Positions 14,174 to 23,052 of a DNA stretch of 29,836 nucleotides are shown here, one piece after another. This DNA is from a virus. The notes under the pieces were generated by a model that was not told the DNA's origin, searched no databases, and saw only the letters and a list, made by a program, of their open reading frames with translations. The stretch covers positions 1 to 29,836 of the IMG/VR virus record IMGVR_UViG_3300042924_001744, one strand, 5' to 3'. Numbering within the stretch: position 1 is the stretch's first letter; each line of letters starts with the position of its first letter. Both the position numbers and the translations under genes were made by a program.

Positions 14174-15130
14174 ATGGATGGACTACCGACTTACAAAATC
14201 ACAATAGACGAAGCATACAACGACGGGACGGAACCGCTTGGAGTTGATGCAATAGCATTCACAGCAAACCCCGCCGTTTTAGTTAAGGGCGTAGCGTTTA
14301 AGTCCCAAGAAAGAAGCCACTTCGCAGACGAAAAGAAATACCGTATTACTGCACCCGCAATGATACCGATGGACATTTACCGACGTGATGACGAAATGGG
14401 TGAGTACTATGTACAATTTAGCGAGGTCGAAATAGACACGATTTTCAAAGACTTCATGTTGAACTTGAACAATAGAAACCTTTTCAACTTAGAACACGAA
14501 GGAGACCAAATCGTTCCTGCCTACATTCTCGAAGCGTGGTTAGTTGACAACCCCGAAGCGGACAAGGCGAAAAGCACTTTTGGTATTGAGGTACCTAAAG
14601 GAACTTTGATGGTCACGGCACAAATCACGGACACGGACTATTATAACAAGTTAGTCGAAGCAGGTCAAGTAGGCTTTTCTATTGAGGGCTTTCTTGGTCT
14701 TAAATTAAGCAACCAAATAAAAATAAATAATATGTTACCAGACGGAGAACACACGCTCGAAGACGGCACATTGATTATCGTAAAAGACGGTCAAGTTGTT
14801 GACGTGCAAATTCCTACGACTGAGGAGCAAGTAATGGAAGTTGAAGCGTCTACGGAAGTGGAATTAGCAGACACAACCGAAGTAACCGAAGAGTCCGTTA
14901 AGGAAGAAGAGGTTGTTGAAGTTGAAGCAGCTATTGACCCTGCAGCAGACACCGACGCTATTTTGGCAATCGTTAGCCCATACATTGAGCAACGCATTTC
15001 TGAACTATTGCAAGTTATCGCAGACCTAAAGAATGAACTAACTGAAACGGAAGAAGTCGCACCCGTTGAAGAAATCAAAATGACAGCGGCGCAAAAGTTT
15101 AACCAAGTAATTGACTTCTTAAAAAAATAA
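14174..15130 (+). CDS. XkdF-like capsid maturation protease fused to scaffold
   Basis: 318 residues. The N-terminal 180 residues fit the XkdF-like serine protease family (Peptidase S78-type): YKITIDEAYNDGTEPLGVDA, FTANPAVLVKGVAF, YYVQFSEVEIDTIF, then FNLEHEGDQIVPAYILEAW with the presumed catalytic His 108, and VGFSIEGFLGL with the presumed nucleophile Ser 169. The remaining residues (about 215-318) are strongly acidic (Glu/Val repeats) and then helical, as expected of a scaffolding domain removed on maturation. It sits directly before the major capsid gene, the standard order. It starts 8 bases after the promoter-like motif at 14140. Confidence 0.85.
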   Translation: MDGLPTYKITIDEAYNDGTEPLGVDAIAFTANPAVLVKGVAFKSQERSHFADEKKYRITAPAMIPMDIYRRDDEMGEYYVQFSEVEIDTIFKDFMLNLNNRNLFNLEHEGDQIVPAYILEAWLVDNPEADKAKSTFGIEVPKGTLMVTAQITDTDYYNKLVEAGQVGFSIEGFLGLKLSNQIKINNMLPDGEHTLEDGTLIIVKDGQVVDVQIPTTEEQVMEVEASTEVELADTTEVTEESVKEEEVVEVEAAIDPAADTDAILAIVSPYIEQRISELLQVIADLKNELTETEEVAPVEEIKMTAAQKFNQVIDFLKK

Positions 15131-15135
15131 AGACA

Positions 15136-16077
15136 ATGGCTAAAAAGTACAAATTCGATTTGACAGTTGACGCGAGCGCGTTACTTCAAGCAAACCCATC
15201 CGAGTATTACTCAATCCTTTACGGAATGGAGAACGCAGTATCTAACTACCGAGTTCTTCCGGGTATTAAAAACAAAACAAAAATCGCTACGGTTGTATTT
15301 GACAAGGTTCTTGCTGAGTCAGGATGTGATTTTTCCGCAGTTGACGGAACGGTTAGCGCGGTAGAAATCGACGTATGTGCGTTGACTTCACAAGCATCTG
15401 TTTGTCAGTTCGACCTAGAACAATCTTGGTTGGCTTTGGAAATGGCTAAAGGTTCAAACTCTGATTTTTCTGTTGCATCTTTCATGAACTTCTTTTGGGG
15501 TCAAATGGCGAAGAAAGGACACCAAGAACTTGCACAAATTATGTGGAAAGGTGACACGCTTTCTGAAACTGCAACACTTAATTTGTGTGATGGTTGGTTG
15601 AAGAAATTGTGTGCTGCTGACGACTACCAAACACCTGCAGGTACTTACGCTGCTATTACAGCATCTAACGTTCTTGACAAAATGGGTGCAACGTTGACGG
15701 CTGCAACTGCTGAGATGTTGGTTAACCCTTCAAATATGCAGTTCAAAGTTTCTCCTGACGTTGCCGCTGCTTACCGCATCGCGACTGCTGCGAACAACAC
15801 AACTACTAACGTTACTGTTGGTTTGTCGTTGACTTACCTTGACATCCCAGTTGTTGTTGAGTATGGTCTTCCTACATCTACAATCATCTTGTCTGACTAC
15901 ACTAACTTCATCTACGCGTTGGATGCAGAAGGTGACCAAGACAATCTACAAATTGTTGACTTTAGCAAGACTACACTTGACCGTCGTATCGGCGCACGTG
16001 CTGACTTTAAAGCTGGTTTCTATGTTGTAAACACTGACCAAGTTGTTTGGTATGGTGGCGCACAATACTGCGACTAA
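15136..16077 (+). CDS. Major capsid protein
   Basis: 313 residues, assigned as the coat protein from position after the protease/scaffold gene, length, and a composition shift: this gene uses strongly preferred codons and has few rare ones, as expected for the most abundant protein. Seen: N-terminal KYKFDLTVDASALLQANPSE, LPGIKNKTKIATVVFDKVLA, a Gly/Ala-rich middle and a C-terminal DRRIGARADFKAGFYVVNTD that resembles the P-domain end of HK97-like coat proteins. A GC-rich terminator follows 18 bases after the stop. Confidence 0.8.
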   Translation: MAKKYKFDLTVDASALLQANPSEYYSILYGMENAVSNYRVLPGIKNKTKIATVVFDKVLAESGCDFSAVDGTVSAVEIDVCALTSQASVCQFDLEQSWLALEMAKGSNSDFSVASFMNFFWGQMAKKGHQELAQIMWKGDTLSETATLNLCDGWLKKLCAADDYQTPAGTYAAITASNVLDKMGATLTAATAEMLVNPSNMQFKVSPDVAAAYRIATAANNTTTNVTVGLSLTYLDIPVVVEYGLPTSTIILSDYTNFIYALDAEGDQDNLQIVDFSKTTLDRRIGARADFKAGFYVVNTDQVVWYGGAQYCD

Positions 16078-16095
16078 TCAATTTATTTAGATAGT

Positions 16096-16123
16096 AGGGG
16101 GTCTAAACCGCCCCCTTTTTTTT
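16096..16123 (+). terminator. Intrinsic terminator after the major capsid gene
   Basis: GGGGG (16097-16101) and CCCCC (16111-16115) around a 9-base loop, extended by an A-T pair, followed by eight T (16116-16123). Strong, and may set capsid transcript above the downstream genes. Confidence 0.85.
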
Positions 16124-16143
16124 AACCTTAAATACTAAATAAA

Positions 16144-16650
16144 ATGGCTTGTACAACAATAGAAACAATCCTTAAAGGATGTGACAACAATATAGGAGGT
16201 ATTACTTCTATTTACATAAACGACATGGATAACATGACGGGGACTATTACTGAGGCTAACTGGATAATTTCTTCTTTCGGTACACTTGCAGACCCTTTCA
16301 TTCCTTTTGAGTTCAGACGTAACACGGGAATGTTCACGGAAGAAGCGGCGATTGACCTTGTAAACGGTTCGTCTTTCATTACGCAAACAGTAACTTTGAT
16401 TTTCCACCGCAGAGAAGCGGCTAAGTCTAAAGCAATTAAAATTCTTGGCGAAGGTCAAAGAGATTTAGCACTTGTAGTTGGTGACGCTAACGGGAAGTAT
16501 TGGTATTTTCCTTATGCTCAATTAACTGCGGTTGCTGAAGGTTCGGGAACGGCTAAGGCGGACGGGTCTAAGTACTCAATTACGTTCGTAGCTGAAAACG
16601 AAAACTTGGCTTTTGAAGTTGCAGCAAGTGAAATTAATAACATTATTTAA
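16144..16650 (+). CDS. Putative major tail tube protein
   Basis: 168 residues, beta-rich. Seen: CTTIETILKGCDNNIGGITS, a middle FEFRRNTGMFTEEAAIDLVN and TQTVTLIFHRREAAKSKAI with an alternating strand pattern, and a C-terminal YSITFVAENENLAFEV. Size, the 'GI..I.. - strand - GK.Y' arrangement and placement between two strong terminators (16096, 16676), which insulate it as a highly expressed unit, fit a tail tube subunit. A capsid decoration protein would be the main alternative. Confidence 0.55.
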   Translation: MACTTIETILKGCDNNIGGITSIYINDMDNMTGTITEANWIISSFGTLADPFIPFEFRRNTGMFTEEAAIDLVNGSSFITQTVTLIFHRREAAKSKAIKILGEGQRDLALVVGDANGKYWYFPYAQLTAVAEGSGTAKADGSKYSITFVAENENLAFEVAASEINNII

Positions 16651-16675
16651 TAGGATTACCACAACACTAAAAACT

Positions 16676-16701
16676 AAGGGGGGTTCGCACTCCCCTTTTT
16701 T
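16676..16701 (+). terminator. Intrinsic terminator
   Basis: AAGGGG (16676-16681) pairs with CCCCTT (16692-16697), loop GGTTCGCACT, followed by a T-run to 16701. Second strong terminator within 600 bases. Confidence 0.8.
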
Positions 16702-16704
16702 ATT

Positions 16705-16730
16705 TAACCAACTTTTCAAATGGTTACTTA
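16705..16730 (+). promoter_or_regulatory. Phage promoter-like motif, copy 4
   Basis: TAACCA at 16705-16710, 14 bases, TACTTA at 16725-16730, directly after a terminator and 10 bases before the ATG at 16741. Bases 16725-16738 (TACTTATTAAAGTA) match the near-palindrome of copy 2 with one difference. Confidence 0.7.
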
Positions 16731-16740
16731 TTAAAGTAGT

Positions 16741-17088
16741 ATGATATACTTAGAAAAAAATTCACTCAATACTTTTGCCCTAACGCTAACGGAAAGTGCA
16801 ACGATTACCGCACCGACTTGGTTGTTCAAATTCGTGTGGGAAATGGACCAAACACTTGACCCTATTTATTGGGTTGGTGTGGATTATTCAAGTTACCCAA
16901 ACCGTTATAATTTATTTTATTTAACGGAAGGCGTAGACGTGACTTTTCGCATTGGTCAGTATAGATATTGGGTTTACGAAAGTCCAGTGCCTATTGTAGT
17001 TGACCCAAACACGAATGATAACGGTTTAACTTTAGTTGAGGAAGGGCGTATGGTGGTCGAAGGTATATCAAATTCAATTTATGAATAA
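16741..17088 (+). CDS. Small beta-rich structural protein, unknown role
   Basis: 115 residues: LEKNSLNTFALTLTESATIT, then WLFKFVWEMDQTLDP, RFGQYRYWVYE-like FRIGQYRYWVYESPVPIVVD, ending in GRMVVEGISN. It has the alternating hydrophobic pattern of a beta sandwich. It is first in the unit that runs into portal and tape measure, and shares one base with the portal start. Could be a head-tail or neck component; no family recognised. Confidence 0.55.
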   Translation: MIYLEKNSLNTFALTLTESATITAPTWLFKFVWEMDQTLDPIYWVGVDYSSYPNRYNLFYLTEGVDVTFRIGQYRYWVYESPVPIVVDPNTNDNGLTLVEEGRMVVEGISNSIYE

Positions 17089-18377
17089 TGGGTTTATTTG
17101 GAAAGTTTAAAAAAGACGAAAGTCTTAAAGTAGTTGACACGGGTTACCAAAGTTTTAGTACACCGTTTCTCAAAGTTCCTGAGGGTAACTTGTCATTGCC
17201 ACGTATAGACGTACGCTACACTACACAAGGGTACGTTCGTTTCGGGTTTGACAATTTGTTTCCACAGTACATGAATCAGATGTATTTCATGAGTCCGTTA
17301 CATGGGTCTATTGTGGACTTTAAGACTAACGCGGCTATTGGTGGAGGTTATTCTTTCGACGAAACGAAGTTAACCGACATGGAAAAGGTAGTGCTTTATT
17401 CGTTCGGTAAGAAAATCGGACTCAAAGGAACTATTAAAGCAATCACTAAAGACATTATTTTACACGACCGTTGCTATTTTCACGTTGAGTTGAAAGGTGG
17501 TAAGGTGTTTAACGTGTACCGGGTAGCCCCTGAAAAGGTTAGAATCAACCAAACGAAAACAATTTACGCAGTTAACGAAGATTGGGAGTATGGACTTCAA
17601 ATAAAGACTTATTTACCATACCACCCCGAACATAAAGACGGGTGTTATTTGTTGGCTTACGAAGGTCAAAGTGTAGGACAAGACTATTACCCACTTCCGC
17701 AGTACACAAGTGCGTTAAACTTCGCCTTTTTGAGTGGTGAACTATCTTACTTGCAGAAATCAAACATACAAAATAGTATCTTCCCGTCGTTTGCTATGAT
17801 GTTTCCAAAGAAGCCACAAGGTCCTGAAGAGATGCAGTTAATTAAAGACACGGTTAACAAGTTGAAAGGCGCAGAAAACGCAGGAAAAGCGGTTGCCTTC
17901 TTTGCCAATAACAAAGAAAGTTTACCCGACTTAGTAAACGTACCTACAAACTCAAACGATGAATTGTTTAAGGGTGTAAGTGAATTAAATACCGAGCAAA
18001 TTTGTTTCGCTCACACCATCGACCCTATACTTCTTGGAGTTAGAACTACGGGTTCACTTGGTTCGGGTTCGGACATTAAACAAGCGTACGTAATTTTTGA
18101 GAAAAACACAATTATTCCTTTGCGCGAAACTGTTGCCGATGTATTTAACCAACTTTTAAAAGTCGTAGGTATAAATACACACATCGAAATAACCAACTAT
18201 CAAATTGTCAACGAAACAATTACAGCAGTTGAAGACGAAGGTAAAGCGGTAATTAATGCACTTAACGCCATGAACCCAACACTCGCTGCAAAGGTTCTCG
18301 AAACAATGACACCTAACGAAATACGAGCAATGGCAGCTTTACCACCATTGAGCGAAAATAACACACCGACATTATGA
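17088..18377 (+). CDS. Phage portal protein
   Basis: 429 residues. Seen: a short basic N-terminus, VRFGFDNLFPQYMNQMYFMS with SPLHGSIVDFKTNAAIGGGY (the typical portal 'S..H...ID...N...GGG' block near residues 65-93), KDIILHDRCYFHVELKGGKV with VYRVAPEKVRI (wing domain), SYLQKSNIQNSIFPS near 220, and a clip/crown end with ICFAHTIDPILLGVRTTGSL then GSGSDIKQAYVIFEKN, a classic portal stem region. Length suits portals of the PBSX-like group. It forms the dodecameric DNA gate. Located after, not before, the capsid gene. Confidence 0.85.
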   Translation: MGLFGKFKKDESLKVVDTGYQSFSTPFLKVPEGNLSLPRIDVRYTTQGYVRFGFDNLFPQYMNQMYFMSPLHGSIVDFKTNAAIGGGYSFDETKLTDMEKVVLYSFGKKIGLKGTIKAITKDIILHDRCYFHVELKGGKVFNVYRVAPEKVRINQTKTIYAVNEDWEYGLQIKTYLPYHPEHKDGCYLLAYEGQSVGQDYYPLPQYTSALNFAFLSGELSYLQKSNIQNSIFPSFAMMFPKKPQGPEEMQLIKDTVNKLKGAENAGKAVAFFANNKESLPDLVNVPTNSNDELFKGVSELNTEQICFAHTIDPILLGVRTTGSLGSGSDIKQAYVIFEKNTIIPLRETVADVFNQLLKVVGINTHIEITNYQIVNETITAVEDEGKAVINALNAMNPTLAAKVLETMTPNEIRAMAALPPLSENNTPTL

Positions 18378-18889
18378 TTTATTTCGTAACTGAAAATTAC
18401 CTTAAGGTAAACACACCAATAACCGCGAATGTTGACGTTACGGATGTTTTCCCGTACGTTAAGCCAGCGAGTGATATGCGAGTACAAGCAATACTCGGAA
18501 GTTATTTCTACGCTTATCTATTGGGTGCGTACAACGCTCAGACATTAAACAACGACGAAGAAACACTTGTCGAAAAAATACAGCCAGTTGTAGCGTGGAG
18601 GGCAGCCGAACAAGCAGCCTTCGGACTAACTTACCAACTTAAGAATAAAGGTATTCAAACGCAGTTCGGTGACTACTCAAATAACGTGAGTCAAGGTGAA
18701 ACGGCTTTCGTGATGGACCACTACGGACAAATGGCAGCCTTTTACGAAAAAAGACTTACGAATTACCTACTTACTAATAAGGCTTTATTTCCTGAGTTTA
18801 CGAGTGACTTAAACACGGACTCAGATATAAAACCCGTAGGCGGTTGTGGGAATAGAGGTGACTACGATAACACTATGATGGTTATTTAA
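18374..18889 (+). CDS. Head-tail connector-like protein (DUF6712-like)
   Basis: 171 residues. Seen: IYFVTENYLKVNTPITANVD, then VDVTDVFPYVKPASDMRVQA with AILGSYFYAYLLGAYNAQT, then a helix pair ending VAWRAAEQAAFGLTYQLKNK and a C-terminal helix AFYEKRLTNYLLTNK. This helix-rich arrangement is seen in small connector proteins adjacent to portals in Bacteroidota phages. It would seat the tail on the head. It overlaps the portal by ATGA and the tape measure by 1 base. Confidence 0.65.
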   Translation: MIYFVTENYLKVNTPITANVDVTDVFPYVKPASDMRVQAILGSYFYAYLLGAYNAQTLNNDEETLVEKIQPVVAWRAAEQAAFGLTYQLKNKGIQTQFGDYSNNVSQGETAFVMDHYGQMAAFYEKRLTNYLLTNKALFPEFTSDLNTDSDIKPVGGCGNRGDYDNTMMVI

Positions 18890-20874
18890 TGGCAGACCAA
18901 GAAATAAATATAAAACTCAACGGTATTGCGCAGATACGTTCCGAGTTAAAAGCCTTAAAAGGGGAACTTGCTAACGCAACGGACCCTAAACAAATGGCGG
19001 ACCTTGCGGAAAAAGCGGGTGAACTTTCGGACAAACTGAAAGATGCCAACGAACGGGCTGCGGTCTTCGCTTCGGGTTCACGTTTTGAGCAGACAAGTAA
19101 CGCGTTCGGGTTGATGTCTTCGCAGTTGATGTCAATGGACTTTGAAGGCGCGAGTGAGTCGGCTAAGTTGTTCGCTGGAAACCTTGGAAAGATTGACGGC
19201 AAAACTATTTCGAGCGGTTTAAAAGGTTTAGGTTCTACCGTTGCAAGTGTGGGAGGTGCGTTTCTTAAACTTGGTGCGCAGTTACTTGTTAATCCTATCT
19301 TCTTATTGGTTGCGGTGGTTGCTGCTATTGCAGGAGCGTTGTATATGTTAGCGGATAGACTTGGTTTCGTGACTAAATTTGTGGACTTCCTAACTGCTGC
19401 ATTTAAGCCGTTGATTGATATGGTCAAGTGGTTAATGGACGCGTTGGGTATTACTTCCTTTGCAGCAGATGAGGCACTTGAAAAGACGTCCAAACAACTG
19501 GAAGAAGAAAAGGAAAAACGTCTTGAAGTCCTTGGTGTAATGGACAACAAAATAGCCTTGTTAGATGCCGAAGGGAAAAGCACTTTAGCGTTAAGAATTG
19601 AACGTAACAAATACCTTCAGGAAGAAATCAATAACAACCTTAAGTTGTTGGAGATTATGGACAATAACTTCTTGAACCAAACCAAGCTATACAAAGACAC
19701 GGTCAAGGAAAACAAAGCCAAGGCACACGAAATAAAGGTTGAGGAAGTTAAACTCAATCAGGAAGTAATTAACGAAGGTCAAAAGGCAGCCGAAGCACAA
19801 AAGCAATTCTTAGCGGACCGACTCGCAGCCACAAGACTTATTCAAGACCTTACACTTGGAGTAATGCAAGATGGTGTTGAAAAGGAACTACAAGCCAACA
19901 CCTACAAATACGAGCGACTGCGTGAAGACTTGTTGAAGAACGAGAAACTAAACAAAGACGAACGGGCAAAAATTGACGCACTATACATTCAGGAAGCCGA
20001 ACAAACAGCCAACGCAATCAACAAAAAATATGTTGATGCTGAAGCGAAAAAACAAGCCGAACTAAACAAGGTAATTAAAGACGCTCAACTATTAAGAGCG
20101 CAAGAAGAGGAAGACTTTTTCGCATTATACGACCAAAACACTACAAGCGCACAACAACTCGAAGAAAATGCTGTACGTGAAAAGTATTTTAATCTAATTG
20201 AACAAGCTAAACAATACGGCTTAGACACTCAAGAACTTGAGAAACGACAGCAAGAAGAAATAGCCAAAATTCAAGATGAAGCACGAGCGAAAGAAGACCA
20301 AAAACGTAAAGCCGAACTTGATGCAAAAATAGCAATAGCCGAACAATATACGCAGTCAGTTAACAACCTCGCAGAAACAGCGTTTACATTGTCTAATAGA
20401 TTTGGAAAACAAGACGAAGAAAGCAAGGAAAAACGTGCAAAGCGTCAGTTTCAAGTCGCTAAAGCCCTTCAATTAAGCATGGCAATCATGGACGGATTTA
20501 AAGCCGTTACAACGTCGCTTTCAATGTCGCCAGTTGCTATTGGTCCAGTACCCAATCCTGCGGGTATCGCGTCACTTGCTTTTGCCGTAACTACATCACT
20601 TGCTAACATTGCTAAAATTGCTTCGACTCAGTACGGAAGTAAGAGCGCAGGCGGTGGTGCAGGTGGTTCGAGTGCGCCAATGGGGGGCGGTGCTACACCA
20701 AGCACGGGAGGGACACCTTCATTTAGTCTTTTCGGACAAGGTAACGACATGAACACAACAAGCGCACCTAAAGACCAAGAAACAAGTCTAACGGTTAAAG
20801 CAGTGGTTGTTGAAAGTGACGTGACAAGCACACAAAATAAGGTTAAGAAAATGCAAGAAAACGCTACACTATGA
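18889..20874 (+). CDS. Tape measure protein
   Basis: 661 residues. Seen: long helical coiled-coil stretches rich in Ala, Glu, Lys and Gln (about 25-60, 195-480), a hydrophobic membrane-like segment at about 133-156 (NPIFLLVAVVAAIAGALYML), and a Gly/Ser/Ala-rich C-terminal region (SAGGGAGGSSAPMGGG). This is the normal tape-measure plan: a coiled rod with a membrane-insertion stretch that sets tail length and helps DNA delivery. At 1.5 angstroms per residue it predicts a tail near 100 nm. The long antisense frame opposite its start is an artefact of codon bias. Confidence 0.9.
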   Translation: MADQEINIKLNGIAQIRSELKALKGELANATDPKQMADLAEKAGELSDKLKDANERAAVFASGSRFEQTSNAFGLMSSQLMSMDFEGASESAKLFAGNLGKIDGKTISSGLKGLGSTVASVGGAFLKLGAQLLVNPIFLLVAVVAAIAGALYMLADRLGFVTKFVDFLTAAFKPLIDMVKWLMDALGITSFAADEALEKTSKQLEEEKEKRLEVLGVMDNKIALLDAEGKSTLALRIERNKYLQEEINNNLKLLEIMDNNFLNQTKLYKDTVKENKAKAHEIKVEEVKLNQEVINEGQKAAEAQKQFLADRLAATRLIQDLTLGVMQDGVEKELQANTYKYERLREDLLKNEKLNKDERAKIDALYIQEAEQTANAINKKYVDAEAKKQAELNKVIKDAQLLRAQEEEDFFALYDQNTTSAQQLEENAVREKYFNLIEQAKQYGLDTQELEKRQQEEIAKIQDEARAKEDQKRKAELDAKIAIAEQYTQSVNNLAETAFTLSNRFGKQDEESKEKRAKRQFQVAKALQLSMAIMDGFKAVTTSLSMSPVAIGPVPNPAGIASLAFAVTTSLANIAKIASTQYGSKSAGGGAGGSSAPMGGGATPSTGGTPSFSLFGQGNDMNTTSAPKDQETSLTVKAVVVESDVTSTQNKVKKMQENATL

Positions 20875-22412
20875 CAAGCTATATTACACTACTTTCAAAA
20901 ATCGAGCAGTTTTGTAACGCTCACTTGCAAATCAAAAAGTACGGGGGTGAGTTTCGTGAACAAATGCCGAACTTTTCTACTAAAGATGAGAAGTACCCGG
21001 TTGTTTTCGTTGAGCCGTTGAGCGACCTCGAAGACTTAAACACGAATCAATTTAGCATTAACGTTTATTGCGTTGACATTATACAAAAAGACCGTGCCAA
21101 TTTAAACACTATTCTAAGCGACTGTCAACTTATCTTAAAGGATATGTATGTTTATTATATAAACGACATGGATGCGCAGTTAGATGTGGTAGGAACGGCT
21201 ACAATGACACCTTTAAATAACTACGATTTAGATTACGTTGCTGGGTGGGTTATGGGTATTACTTTTGAGGTGGCTACTTACGGACCTTGTGAAATACCAA
21301 TGGAACCGATTACCCCTACACCCGTAGAATGCGCAGACGGAAATGTCGAAAACTCGGACGGAAGTTACACGGCTACCGTTGCAAGTGGTGGTTTATTAGT
21401 TTTGCCTGACGTTAACTTAATTGTTAAAGACCAAGATGGAAATATACTAAGCGACGAGATTTACCCAAGCGTTCAAGACGAAGAAATAATTGTAACACTT
21501 CCTGCGTGTGAACCTGCTACCTACGACCTTTATAATTCAGTTCCTACCTTAATCACTTCGGGTTCTATTGACTGCGGCGACAATGCTACAATAACAGCAC
21601 CTAACGGGATTGTACACATTAAGAAAGAAGATGACGGCACACTTGCCAATGTAAGCACACCTTCAAACGCTACAACTGAGTACATTATTCAAAACAATGA
21701 TATAACGGTGAACGGCGGTAACCTATTCACACTACATGCAGAAGAGCCGTTGGACATCCGATTAAAGAACCAAACGGGAGGTACGATAACACCGCAAAGC
21801 GTAACGCACAACGGAAACCAAGACCACGTCGACATAGTAATTAACACGTCTTCATTTATGCCCGTGGGTGCGACCTTGCAAAAGACGGGACAAACAACGT
21901 CCTATGCAACGGGTGACGATGGCGCAACGCAACGCGGACGGCTTACGAATTTCACGACTTTAGCATCAAACAACCCCTTCGGAAACACGAACCGATTTAC
22001 AAGTAAGACGGGAACTCAGACCTACACAAATTCGGTTGCTATTGATTGGACTACTTACAACGGGACTACGGTACTTGCTTACTATTTCGGTGACGCAACA
22101 ACACGCCCGTGGGCAACTCAGTTAACTCAATACACAAGTAGCACTATTGATGGCTTAACTGGTTGGTCTTTGTTTAACATTAACGAAGCGGTTAACATTA
22201 TGAATTTTAGTTTTCCGGGTAGTTATTTATACAATTATCCACCATTCAATTTAACTAGACGTTATATGTTCGTTTCAACAAATCAAACGGGCACGACATG
22301 TATAGCAACGGAAACGGGAGGTCCAAACCCGTTCTCATCAACAAATAAAAGTAACTCACTTTGGGGTATTTGGACAAGAGTTTGCACAGTTTCAGGAACT
22401 ACAATTTCTTAA
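20871..22412 (+). CDS. Fused tail protein: terminator-like N-domain plus beta adhesin tail
   Basis: 513 residues in two clear parts. Residues 1-145 (ITLLSKIEQFCNAHLQIKKY, YPVVFVEPLSDLEDL, INVYCVDIIQKDRANLNTIL, DYVAGWVMGITFEVAT) look like a small tail-terminator or neck protein with alternating strands. From about 150 (GSYTATVASGGLLVLPDVNL, then IVKDQDGNILSDEIYPSVQD) comes an Ig-like or adhesin-like module repeated in Bacteroidota phage proteins, then an Asn/Thr-rich beta tail to the end (TRRYMFVSTNQTGTTC). The fusion would mount a display domain at the head-tail joint or tail. It overlaps the tape measure by ATGA. Confidence 0.55.
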   Translation: MTSYITLLSKIEQFCNAHLQIKKYGGEFREQMPNFSTKDEKYPVVFVEPLSDLEDLNTNQFSINVYCVDIIQKDRANLNTILSDCQLILKDMYVYYINDMDAQLDVVGTATMTPLNNYDLDYVAGWVMGITFEVATYGPCEIPMEPITPTPVECADGNVENSDGSYTATVASGGLLVLPDVNLIVKDQDGNILSDEIYPSVQDEEIIVTLPACEPATYDLYNSVPTLITSGSIDCGDNATITAPNGIVHIKKEDDGTLANVSTPSNATTEYIIQNNDITVNGGNLFTLHAEEPLDIRLKNQTGGTITPQSVTHNGNQDHVDIVINTSSFMPVGATLQKTGQTTSYATGDDGATQRGRLTNFTTLASNNPFGNTNRFTSKTGTQTYTNSVAIDWTTYNGTTVLAYYFGDATTRPWATQLTQYTSSTIDGLTGWSLFNINEAVNIMNFSFPGSYLYNYPPFNLTRRYMFVSTNQTGTTCIATETGGPNPFSSTNKSNSLWGIWTRVCTVSGTTIS

Positions 22413-22414
22413 AT

Positions 22415-22642
22415 ATGAACTATCAATTTCCTTTCTTTGAGAATACAATTAGCAACCCTGAAATAGAGGTTGTATATATTACGGACGATTTAAGACAAAA
22501 GGCTTGCCGTGTGGATGTCTTACTTTCAACTCCCGAACAAGACTACGGGGTAAACTTAGATGGGTTTACCTACGTTTCGACCTTTACAACCGATGAGGTT
22601 ATTGAGTGGACGTTTAACGAACTCAAGAAATACGAAATATGA
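22415..22642 (+). CDS. Small protein, unknown function
   Basis: 75 residues from ATG 22415. A start 54 bases upstream would lie inside the preceding gene and add an unlikely sequence, so it is rejected. Seen: YQFPFFENTISNPEIEVVYI, then CRVDVLLSTPEQDYGVNLDG and a terminal helix IEWTFNELKKYEI. Possibly a tail accessory. It overlaps the holin start by ATGA. Confidence 0.6.
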   Translation: MNYQFPFFENTISNPEIEVVYITDDLRQKACRVDVLLSTPEQDYGVNLDGFTYVSTFTTDEVIEWTFNELKKYEI

Positions 22643-23052
22643 AGTATTTAATTACGTTACTTGTTGCGGTTTATTCGTTCTTTGCGCCTATTCAGGTTAT
22701 TTTATTAGTCATTGGGTTGGCTATTTTCTTAGATACGTTTGTCGCGGTTCGTTTGACTACGGAAAAGTTTTCAAGTCGTCGCCTTCGTCAGGGGTTAGTA
22801 GGTAAAATGATTACATACGAAAGTGCGGTTATTCTTTTCTTCCTTATTGACTTTGCAATGGTTAACGACATGGTTAAAACCGTCTTTTCAGTTGACTATA
22901 CCTTAACAAAATTAGTCGGTTTATTCCTTGCCAGTATTGAAGTGGTAAGTATAGACGAGAAAATCAGAGTAAAATACGGAAACGACAAAGGATTTATTGC
23001 ACGGTTTAAGTCGTTTATCAAAAAAGCCAAGGCAATCAAAGACGCATTTTAA
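22639..23052 (+). CDS. Holin
   Basis: 137 residues. Seen: hydrophobic segments at about 3-32 (LITLLVAVYSFFAPIQVILL followed by VIGLAIFLDTFVAV), 62-80 (VILFFLIDFAMVNDMVKTV) and a weaker one near 88-105 (LTKLVGLFLASIEVVSI), then a Lys-rich cytoplasmic tail (FKSFIKKAKAIKDAF). Topology, position and basic tail fit the Phage_holin_4-like class. It would form the lesion that lets the muramidase reach the wall. It is followed by spanin-like and lysozyme genes, a complete lysis cassette. Confidence 0.75.
   Translation: MKYLITLLVAVYSFFAPIQVILLVIGLAIFLDTFVAVRLTTEKFSSRRLRQGLVGKMITYESAVILFFLIDFAMVNDMVKTVFSVDYTLTKLVGLFLASIEVVSIDEKIRVKYGNDKGFIARFKSFIKKAKAIKDAF

Noticed and set aside
14791-15078. Ser/Thr-rich 95-residue frame opposite the protease/scaffold gene
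   Set aside because: It is the antisense of Glu/Val/Ala-rich scaffold codons; the Ser/Thr richness is a direct consequence of that composition.
18882-19610. Long open frame of 242 residues on the minus strand opposite the tape measure start
   Set aside because: It lies wholly antisense to a well-supported gene, is Ser/Ala/Leu-rich without domains, and matches the shadow expected from the codon bias of the coding strand.
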